A stretch of 5,937 nucleotides of DNA from an uncultured Ventosimonas sp. (GTDB taxonomy: Bacteria > Pseudomonadota > Gammaproteobacteria > Pseudomonadales > Pseudomonadaceae). Both the position numbers and the translations under genes were made by a program. Every line of letters starts with the position of its first letter. The stretch's first letter is position 1. The stretch is from the NCBI GenBank assembly GCA_945283395.1, contig CALYQH010000088.1, positions 1-5,937 on the forward strand, in the 5' to 3' direction. Below, piece after piece: positions 1 to 5,937 of this stretch. The notes under the pieces were generated by a model that was not told the origin of the DNA, did no database searches, and saw only the letters and a program-made list of their open reading frames with translations.

Positions 1-163
1 TAACATTATTAAGAGTTGTATCATCAATAGTTAAATTAACATTATTACCTGTTATTTGAACCGCTGGATCATCAGGATAAAGATTAGGTGCCGAATATAA
101 TAGCCCTATGACTAGTACCACCAAAATTAGAATATATTTCCATAAAGGATATTTGTTAAGCAT
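1..163 (-). CDS. secD: Protein translocase subunit SecD, N-terminal part (cut by window edge)
   Basis: SecD is the inner-membrane RND-type partner of SecF. Together with YajC it helps SecYEG export, using the proton motive force at the late, periplasmic stage of translocation. Only the first 54 codons are present; the gene continues off the left edge. The translation begins MLNKYPLWKY, followed by a hydrophobic first transmembrane helix (about residues 9-23) and then the motif YSAPNLYPDDPA (residues 23-34), which is a hallmark of gammaproteobacterial SecD just after TM1. I chose the ATG at 163 because Pseudomonas SecD proteins start at this MLNKYPLWKY. An in-frame ATG at 175 would add four residues (MVGV), and neither start has a good Shine-Dalgarno sequence. 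The gene lies 72 nt downstream of yajC as the last visible member of the queA-tgt-yajC-secD operon; secF is expected next. Identity is near certain; the exact start is less so. Confidence 0.95.
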   Translation of the reverse strand, partial: MLNKYPLWKYILILVVLVIGLLYSAPNLYPDDPAVQITGNNVNLTIDDTTLNNV

Positions 164-235
164 GACGCCAACCATTTATTAAAAAATAAGAAAAAACCAT
201 TATAGCTAATTACAGTTTAGCCTTAATCCATTGTA

Positions 236-586
236 TTACTCATCTAATGCTTTTAAAGTACCTTTTGGTAAGGTAGCTACAATGGCTGCTTTTTGAAACT
301 TAAGTTGTACGCTTTCAGTAATAGCTAACACAACAAACTCATCTGTTACTTTTGCTACTTTGCCTACTATACCCCCACTCGTCACAACTTCATCACCTGT
401 TTGCAAATTGCCTAATAAATTTCTATGTTCTTTAGTACGCTTTTGTTGGGGGCGAAGAATTAAGAAGTAAAAAATCACCATGAAGCCAATTAAAAATACC
501 CAAGTCATTATATTGTTAGCTTCACCACCACTAGCAGCAACACCATTAGTAGCCTGAGCATAGGCGGAAGAAATAAAGAAATTCAT
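236..586 (-). CDS. yajC: Sec translocon accessory protein YajC
   Basis: YajC is a small single-pass inner-membrane protein that associates with SecD-SecF at the Sec translocon. At 116 residues it has the usual family length. The short N-terminal stretch (residues 1-26, ending in small and polar residues) is followed by one hydrophobic helix at about residues 27-44, then the family signature RPQQKR (45-50) and the conserved cytoplasmic segment GDEVVTSGGIVGKV (64-77). The start is well supported: AAGGAG (595-600 on the minus strand) lies 8 nt upstream of the ATG. The gene follows tgt after 25 nt and precedes secD by 72 nt, and no internal promoter or terminator is evident, so it is probably co-transcribed from upstream of queA. 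Nothing looks broken or unusual. The identification rests on the motif, size and position together. Confidence 0.97.
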   Translation of the reverse strand: MNFFISSAYAQATNGVAASGGEANNIMTWVFLIGFMVIFYFLILRPQQKRTKEHRNLLGNLQTGDEVVTSGGIVGKVAKVTDEFVVLAITESVQLKFQKAAIVATLPKGTLKALDE

Positions 587-611
587 AAGATTAACTCCTT
601 AAAAACAAAAT

Positions 612-1742
<1,131 letters not shown>

Positions 1743-2780
1743 TTAGTTTTCCTCGGCATTTGGATTATGGGTAATGAACATAGCATCTCCATAACTAAAA
1801 AATCTATATTGTTGTGCAACGGCTACTTTATAAGCTTGCATGGCCTGCTGATATCCAGCAAAAGCAGCAACTAACATAAGTAGCGTTGATTCAGGCAAAT
1901 GAAAATTAGTAATTAACGCATCCACTACATGAAATTTTTTGCCTGGATAAAGAAATATATCAGTATCTCCGCTAAAAGGTTTAATTTCACCATCTAAGGC
2001 AGCTGTTTCTAATGATCTAACACTAGTAGTGCCCACTGCTATTACTCTTCCACCCTTCGCTTTACAAGCTTTAATAGCCGCTACTACTTCAGGAGACACT
2101 TCAAGCCACTCTTTATGCATGTGATGTTCTGATATATTGGCTACTTTAACAGGTTGAAAAGTACCTGCTCCCACATGTAAAGTTACAAAAGCAAGCTTTA
2201 TGCCTTTTGCCTTAATAGCAGCTAATAAAGCCTCATCAAAATGCAAACCAGCAGTAGGGGCTGCAACGGCTCCCTCGCTTTTAGCATAGACTGTTTGATA
2301 ACGTTGTTTGTCTGACAACTCATCAGCCCTATCTATATAAGGAGGCAAAGGTATATGACCGATTTTTTTGAGAATTGTTAAAATGGGTTGATTAAACACC
2401 AACTCAAATAAAGAATCATGTCTTTTAGCCATTTTAGCTTGGATATTATCAGCAAACATTAATATCCCTTCTGCTTTTGGTGATTTGCTAGCTCTTATAT
2501 GAGCTAATACTCTATCAGTATCAAGTATCCTTTCTACTAAAACCTCTATTTTTCCACCACTGGCTTTTTGGCCAAATAGTCTAGCTGCAATAACCTTAGT
2601 ATTATTAAGCACCAGCAAGTCATTGGGCTTAAGGTAGTTTAGCAAATCAGTAAAATATTTATGCTCAATCGAATTGCGTTCACTATCTAATACCAACAAT
2701 CTACTTGCTGTTCTCTTAGCTAGTGGATAACGAGCAATAAGTTGATCTGGAAGATCAAATTTAAAATCAGCAACACGCAT
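1743..2780 (-). CDS. queA: S-adenosylmethionine:tRNA ribosyltransferase-isomerase QueA
   Basis: QueA transfers and isomerises the ribosyl part of S-adenosylmethionine onto preQ1-modified tRNA to give epoxyqueuosine; QueG, not in this window, would complete queuosine. The 345-residue protein is close to the usual family length. Conserved blocks appear in order: [12 protein letters not shown] (8-19) with SRLL (26-29), [16 protein letters not shown] (55-70), the catalytic-core blocks [11 protein letters not shown] (173-183) and [11 protein letters not shown] (201-211), [10 protein letters not shown] (249-258), [10 protein letters not shown] (271-280), [21 protein letters not shown] (289-309) and FSYGDAMFI (328-336). 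The MRVADF start is the family-typical N-terminus. The sequence just before the ATG has no recognisable Shine-Dalgarno motif, which is odd for the first gene of an operon. A candidate promoter lies about 30-58 nt upstream. The gene leads the operon and its product acts directly after Tgt. Confidence 0.99.
   Translation of the reverse strand: MRVADFKFDLPDQLIARYPLAKRTASRLLVLDSERNSIEHKYFTDLLNYLKPNDLLVLNNTKVIAARLFGQKASGGKIEVLVERILDTDRVLAHIRASKSPKAEGILMFADNIQAKMAKRHDSLFELVFNQPILTILKKIGHIPLPPYIDRADELSDKQRYQTVYAKSEGAVAAPTAGLHFDEALLAAIKAKGIKLAFVTLHVGAGTFQPVKVANISEHHMHKEWLEVSPEVVAAIKACKAKGGRVIAVGTTSVRSLETAALDGEIKPFSGDTDIFLYPGKKFHVVDALITNFHLPESTLLMLVAAFAGYQQAMQAYKVAVAQQYRFFSYGDAMFITHNPNAEEN
1750..1754 (-). 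promoter_or_regulatory. Ribosome binding site deciding the tgt start
   Basis: On the minus strand these bases read GAGGA, inside the last codons of queA. They lie 10 nt before the ATG at 1739 and 19 nt before the second in-frame ATG at 1730. The spacing therefore favours the longer start (MSFMQF) over the shorter one (MQFELL), although homologues such as E. coli Tgt start at a position equivalent to the second Met. Confidence 0.5.
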
Positions 2781-2809
2781 GGAGTTATTAATAGTCTAAA
2801 ATAGGCGCA

Positions 2810-2838
2810 ATAGTAACTATGATTTAGAAGAACAACAA
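2810..2838 (-). promoter_or_regulatory. Candidate sigma70 promoter for the queA-tgt-yajC-secD operon
   Basis: On the minus strand TTGTTG (2833-2838) and TACTAT (2810-2815) are separated by exactly 17 nt. Both hexamers match the sigma70 consensus at four of six positions. Transcription would begin near 2803 and leave a leader of about 22 nt before the queA ATG. In such AT-rich DNA chance matches are common, so this is a candidate only. Confidence 0.35.
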
Positions 2839-3348
2839 GTAAAGATTAATAATTTTATAATAAAAAATAATTAAATAAAGTAATTTGTCTTGTAAACTTT
2901 AATCTAATAATCTTTTATTTATTAATTTAATAGCATACTCACTATTTTTAACAAATGATTAAAGCTTTATTCACTAATAATCCTAATTGCAGACTTGTTA
3001 TTAAATATCTTTGTTAGTTTGCTGACTTATTTATGGGTAAACTCATTACTCAACTAGTTTTATTAGACTTTAGATAATATATTATTTTTAATTATTAACT
3101 TTAATAACCTATTGTTATTGTATTAGTAACTAAAAATTATCTAAATCCCCTCTCCCTCAGCATAACTCATCAGCTACTCTTCTGTCATATTCCATTAGTA
3201 ATATGTTTTCTAAGCTAAGAGATCAAAACTCATTAACAACCACTGTAATCTAATAAATCAATATAATTATAGTTAATCTTAATTATGATTCTTTTCGTAA
3301 AGATCACATGCTATTACAAGCAACTTTTCAACTAAATTTGACATATCA

Positions 3349-3357
3349 TGCTAAAAT
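3349..3357 (+). promoter_or_regulatory. Candidate extended -10 promoter for mig-14/dnpA
   Basis: The sequence TGCTAAAAT fits an extended -10 element (TGn followed by TAAAAT, five of six matches to TATAAT). It would start transcription near 3364, about 23 nt before the GTG start codon. No good -35 hexamer lies at the normal distance; the perfect TTGACA at 3338-3343 is only 8 nt from the -10 and is therefore not its partner. Extended -10 promoters can work with a poor -35, so the call is plausible but unproven. Confidence 0.35.
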
Positions 3358-3375
3358 AACAAACTTAATAATCAA

Positions 3376-3380
3376 AGGAA
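3376..3380 (+). promoter_or_regulatory. Ribosome binding site supporting the GTG start of mig-14
   Basis: AGGAA lies 6 nt before the GTG at 3387. An in-frame TAA at 3369-3371 rules out a longer protein, and the next in-frame ATG is codon 49, which would remove a conserved part of the protein. Together these fix the GTG as the start. Confidence 0.75.
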
Positions 3381-3386
3381 AATACA

Positions 3387-4289
3387 GTGTTACTCAATAG
3401 ATGGCGATGGTTTAGAGAACGTGGCTGGCATGAGATAGATGCAGCAACTTACAATACATTATGGCAAACTTATGGTGGTAGTGTAGCTACACACCCGCAA
3501 ATTATTCAACGTTTATCTAACCTTGTGGATATGCCAGTTCGCTATTTAGGTTGGCAACAAGATGATCAATTAACAGCAGCCATTGCTTGCTGGGATAACT
3601 TTTTAGCGCTTTCTCGTAATAAACTTAAAAAAATAGGAAAAAAAAGCTTTTTTGACTTAGGAAATGCCGAAATTATTCTTCCCGTGGCAGATTCCGCACG
3701 CATGAAATTACGTCATAATGCTCGTTATATTTCTCAGCTTAATCAAGCAGACATTATTAATTGGCGTACCCAAAAAGAGCAACTTACCAAAGTAAAGTCC
3801 TTAGATGAATTCTCTAGCAAGTCTCGTAACAGCCAACGCCGCAAATTAAAAACACTACTTGAAGAAGGTGGACAATTAAAACCTGTAACTGATTTTACCC
3901 CATCAGAATTAGCTAAAATATATTGTGATCTTTTCTACAAACGTTGGCAATTCACTGCTCCTGGCTCGGCTAAACAGCCTGAAGTTTTTACACTCTTGAG
4001 AGACTTCATGACGGGCTCTATTATTTTGTTTAATGACGAGCCTATTGCTATCCATATCATTTATCGAGTTGAATCACCTAAATGGATCAGTATGGAATTT
4101 GTTAATGGCGGGGTTGACCCACAAGAAAGAAATTTCAGTCCTGGAACTGTATTGCATTTTGCTAATATTCAAGCTGCTTGGGAAGAAGCTAATAACGTAG
4201 GAAAAGATTTGCGCTTTTCTTTTGGCAGAGCAGATAGAGAATATAAAGATCGCTGGTGTAATCGTATTCCTGTAGGATTTACCAACTAA
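3387..4289 (+). CDS. mig-14: Mig-14 family protein (GNAT/FemAB-like acyltransferase fold)
   Basis: This 300-residue protein is recognised as a member of the Mig-14 family. Salmonella Mig-14 is needed for resistance to cationic antimicrobial peptides and for survival in macrophages; its biochemical reaction is not settled. Supporting segments are GGSVATHPQII (30-40), the basic SRNSQRRKLKTLLEEGG (146-162) and SFGRADREYKDRWCNR (278-293). The last two resemble the RRKL and GRGDxxYKxxW patterns of GNAT/FemAB-like acyltransferases, so N-acylation is the likely chemistry (inference). There is no signal peptide and no membrane helix, so it should be cytoplasmic or peripheral at the membrane; the N-terminus is rich in Arg and Trp. 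It uses a GTG start with a clear AGGAA site. Its stop overlaps the ATG of the next gene by one base, and P. aeruginosa has the same neighbour pair. A7, A8 and T6 runs occur at 3627-3653, with the frame intact. Confidence 0.85.
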   Translation: MLLNRWRWFRERGWHEIDAATYNTLWQTYGGSVATHPQIIQRLSNLVDMPVRYLGWQQDDQLTAAIACWDNFLALSRNKLKKIGKKSFFDLGNAEIILPVADSARMKLRHNARYISQLNQADIINWRTQKEQLTKVKSLDEFSSKSRNSQRRKLKTLLEEGGQLKPVTDFTPSELAKIYCDLFYKRWQFTAPGSAKQPEVFTLLRDFMTGSIILFNDEPIAIHIIYRVESPKWISMEFVNGGVDPQERNFSPGTVLHFANIQAAWEEANNVGKDLRFSFGRADREYKDRWCNRIPVGFTN

Positions 4290-5722
4290 TGAACAAAAAA
4301 CAACAACTGCTAAAACATTATAGGCAAAGAAAACGCACTATTCTCTTGGGAATAATATTTCTTTTGTGCTTACTCATAATACTTGCCTATTTTATTCCTT
4401 TTGTAGCTTATTGTATTCCGCTAGTTATTATAACTATTTGGTTAGGTCATGAGGCTTGGTTTGCCGACCACTTATTTTACTCCGCCAAACAAGATTATTT
4501 ATATAACTTTCCAACAAATACTCTACAATCAACAATTAGCCTAAATGATGGTTTCATAAAACTTCCTTCCTCACCATCAATAATAACACATGACACAATC
4601 TTTTTAAGTGTAACACTTGAAACTAGCATTATGGGCTATTTCTTAGACCCTTATATTACCATTAGCACTGACAATTTTATCGATAGACAAGAGTTTGAAA
4701 GAGGTGTTAAAGGGTTACGTTACCTAAACCTCTCAGGTCTTGCAAAACAGCTAACAGAAGGCAAAGTCAAACTCACTAGTCACCACTGTAACATAATAAT
4801 AAACGAACTTAGTCTTTATGCCTTTAACCACCCCGACTATAGTCAACAGCGCATGATGATTATAGCTCCGCATGCTGATGATGCAGAACTAGCAGCCTTC
4901 GGACAATACAGCAAAAACCTAGCAACCAGTATTATCACCCTAACACAAGGTGAAATTGAAGCTAATTATTACCAATGCGCTTTAAATCTCAGTAAAACAG
5001 AAGCGGCTCAGCTAAAAGGTCGCTTGAGAAGTTGGGATAGTATAGCTATTCCTTTATGGGCTAAAATTCCCATAACACAAAGTATTCAATTAGGCTACTA
5101 TTGTATGCAATTACAAGCTATGCAAAAGAATCCACAGCAACCTTTTGGTTCACTTGAATCAGCCGAAAATGATATTCGTTTAGCTCGCATCTTTAATAGT
5201 CTTAAAGTTCCTAGTGACAAAGATGGCCTTCCCACATGGCACAACTTAACGCAAGATATGCAAATGCTTATAGAACACTTTCAACCTGAAGTAATTATTT
5301 TACCTCATCCACAACTAGATCCTCATGAAGATCATATAGCAGCCAGTTCATTAATAGATGAAGTACTTACGCAAACCCATTGGCAACCTAAAACCCTACT
5401 CTATTATGCTAATCATCTACACGATAATGACCGCTGGCCTATGGGGCAAGCTCATAATGGCATAGCCTTACCCCCCATTACCGAACCATTAGCTAACTTA
5501 GCTTTATGGAGCCCCGTCTTAACGCCACAAACCCAATTCAATAAAATATTAGCACTGGGGATGCAGCATGACTTACAACCTCCTATGCCTTTTAAAAAGA
5601 AACTAAGACGTCTTATCCAAACTATACTAACAGGCAGAAAATGGCCTAAAAGTGGCGAGAATGAGTACTTTAGAAAAGCCATTCGCTTACATGAATTATT
5701 TTGGGTAAAACCTATTAAGTAG
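4289..5722 (+). CDS. dnpA: Membrane-anchored PIG-L family de-N-acetylase, DnpA-like
   Basis: PIG-L enzymes are zinc-dependent hydrolases that remove N-acetyl groups from amino sugars (for example MshB and GlcNAc-PI deacetylase). The 477-residue product has a basic start (KKQQLLKHYRQRKR, 3-16), two hydrophobic helices (about 17-34 and 37-53), a less familiar middle region (about 57-185), then the PIG-L catalytic part. Motif one is APHADDAE (193-200), giving metal ligands His195 and Asp198 and the general base Asp197. Motif two is PHPQLDPHEDH (339-349), with His346 and His349 as candidates for the third ligand and the acid. The fold and the mig-14 neighbour match P. aeruginosa DnpA (PA5002), linked to fluoroquinolone tolerance and persister formation; its substrate is unproven. 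The ATG overlaps the mig-14 stop (TAATG), with a modest AGGA site 11 nt upstream (4274-4277), so translation is probably coupled. The basic N-terminus predicts N-in, and two passes put the catalytic part in the cytoplasm. Confidence 0.88.
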   Translation: MNKKQQLLKHYRQRKRTILLGIIFLLCLLIILAYFIPFVAYCIPLVIITIWLGHEAWFADHLFYSAKQDYLYNFPTNTLQSTISLNDGFIKLPSSPSIITHDTIFLSVTLETSIMGYFLDPYITISTDNFIDRQEFERGVKGLRYLNLSGLAKQLTEGKVKLTSHHCNIIINELSLYAFNHPDYSQQRMMIIAPHADDAELAAFGQYSKNLATSIITLTQGEIEANYYQCALNLSKTEAAQLKGRLRSWDSIAIPLWAKIPITQSIQLGYYCMQLQAMQKNPQQPFGSLESAENDIRLARIFNSLKVPSDKDGLPTWHNLTQDMQMLIEHFQPEVIILPHPQLDPHEDHIAASSLIDEVLTQTHWQPKTLLYYANHLHDNDRWPMGQAHNGIALPPITEPLANLALWSPVLTPQTQFNKILALGMQHDLQPPMPFKKKLRRLIQTILTGRKWPKSGENEYFRKAIRLHELFWVKPIK

Positions 5723-5735
5723 CTTAACACAAAAA

Positions 5736-5790
5736 GAGACTTGCAATACTATATCTGTGAACGTATAGAATCTTCTTTACCGTTAGTCTC
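5736..5790 (+). repeat. Possible stem-loop after dnpA (weak terminator candidate)
   Basis: GAGACT (5736-5741) and AGTCTC (5785-5790) are perfect inverted repeats of 6 bp that enclose a smaller stem, CTATA/TATAG (5749-5753 with 5764-5768). The outer stem is followed shortly by CTTTT at 5797-5801. The large gap and the short U run make this a poor intrinsic terminator. No better terminator exists between dnpA and the tRNA promoter, so the two could be partly read through. Confidence 0.25.
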
Positions 5791-5836
5791 ATGAATCTTT
5801 TATATAAAAATATCAATTAAATTCTTATACAATCAT

Positions 5837-5865
5837 TTGCAATTTATAATCAAAAACAGTATATT
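5837..5865 (+). promoter_or_regulatory. Sigma70 promoter of the tRNA-Lys gene
   Basis: TTGCAA (5837-5842) and TATATT (5860-5865) are spaced by exactly 17 nt; each matches the consensus in at least four positions. They are followed by a GC-rich discriminator (GCCCCC at 5870-5875), a feature of stable-RNA promoters under stringent control (ppGpp/DksA) in gammaproteobacteria. Transcription would begin near 5872, about 9 nt before the mature tRNA 5' end, which fits a short leader removed by RNase P. Confidence 0.7.
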
Positions 5866-5880
5866 AATAGCCCCCTAATT

Positions 5881-5937
<57 letters not shown>

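Larger units (their letters stand above)
2781..3386. other. Divergent AT-rich spacer between queA and mig-14, no gene seen
   Basis: This 606-nt stretch separates the leftward queA operon from the rightward mig-14/dnpA operon. It is strongly AT-rich and broken by stops in all frames; the few short ATG-led frames (for example 2955-3017, 20 codons) have no ribosome binding site and no recognisable product. What can be seen is a candidate queA promoter at 2810-2838 (minus), a candidate mig-14 promoter at 3349-3357 (plus), the 11-bp direct repeat TAATCTAATAA at 2900-2910 and 3246-3256, an inverted repeat AAAGATTA/TAATCTTT at 2841-2848 and 2908-2915, a near-palindrome at 3275-3290, and an isolated pyrimidine tract at 3146-3158 (TCCCCTCTCCCTC). 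No tRNA, terminator or mobile-element end is evident. It is long for a spacer holding only two promoters, so a decayed gene or an unrecognised small RNA cannot be excluded. Confidence 0.6.

Noticed and set aside
2955..3017. 20-codon ATG-led frame in the spacer (MIKALFTNN...)
   Set aside because: There is no ribosome binding site before it, it is very short, and such frames are expected by chance.
3146..3158. Pyrimidine tract (purine tract on the minus strand) as a ribosome binding site of a lost gene
   Set aside because: On the minus strand no start codon follows at a suitable distance and the reading frames close quickly, so no gene or pseudogene can be supported.
3338..3343. Perfect TTGACA as a -35 hexamer for mig-14
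   Set aside because: No acceptable -10 lies 15-19 nt downstream (17 nt gives AAACTT), and the TAAAAT at 3352-3357 is only 8 nt away.
2781..3386. PhoP box (GGTTTA direct repeats) upstream of mig-14, as expected from PhoP control in Salmonella
   Set aside because: I found no pair of TGTTTA/GGTTTA-like repeats at the required spacing.
5452..5730. 92-codon open frame on the minus strand
   Set aside because: It lies almost wholly antisense to the 3' end of dnpA, shows no family motif, and its sequence is explained by the strongly supported gene on the plus strand.
5798..5809. TTTTATATAAAA palindrome as a terminator hairpin
   Set aside because: It is all A/T with no loop room and no following U tract, so it would not form a stable terminator.

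Overview
The window looks like a chromosomal segment of an AT-rich gammaproteobacterium, most likely a low-GC relative of Pseudomonas. Three things point there: the order queA-tgt-yajC-secD is the standard gammaproteobacterial one; the SecD N-terminus (MLNKYPLWKY... SAPNLYPDDPA) is very Pseudomonas-like; and the rightward gene pair matches, by my recognition of the sequences, the mig-14 and dnpA genes that P. aeruginosa carries as neighbours (PA5003/PA5002). Low-GC Pseudomonadaceae from insect guts, such as Entomomonas, would fit the base composition, but that genus is an inference from composition and gene content only.

Left part (1-2780, minus strand): a tight operon read leftward, queA -> tgt -> yajC -> secD (secD runs off the left edge). 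QueA and Tgt act in the queuosine pathway: Tgt puts preQ1 into position 34 of GUN-anticodon tRNAs, and QueA converts it to epoxyqueuosine. YajC and SecD are accessory parts of the Sec translocon in the inner membrane. Gaps are 3, 25 and 72 nt. All visible catalytic and metal-binding motifs are intact.

Middle (2781-3386): a 606-nt, very AT-rich divergent spacer with no supportable gene. It holds a candidate queA promoter on the minus strand, a candidate extended -10 promoter for the rightward genes, an 11-bp direct repeat and a 16-bp imperfect palindrome.

Right part (3387-5722, plus strand): a two-gene operon whose genes overlap by one base (TAATG). The first encodes a Mig-14 family acyltransferase-fold protein (GTG start). 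The second encodes a membrane-anchored PIG-L family de-N-acetylase of the DnpA type. One enzyme would remove an N-acetyl group and the other would add an acyl group, so a shared amino-sugar or envelope substrate is an attractive but unproven idea. Mig-14 is linked to antimicrobial-peptide resistance in Salmonella and DnpA to fluoroquinolone tolerance/persistence in P. aeruginosa. In P. aeruginosa the pair sits by the LPS core cluster, far from queA-secD, so the location here is different.

Right edge (5723-5937): a short spacer with a possible stem-loop, a good sigma70 promoter with a GC-rich discriminator, and the first 57 nt of a tRNA-Lys with a CTT anticodon, cut by the window end. I saw no mobile element, CRISPR array, integrase or attachment site. 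No clearly new multi-gene system is present; the most notable item is the mig-14/dnpA pair and its placement.
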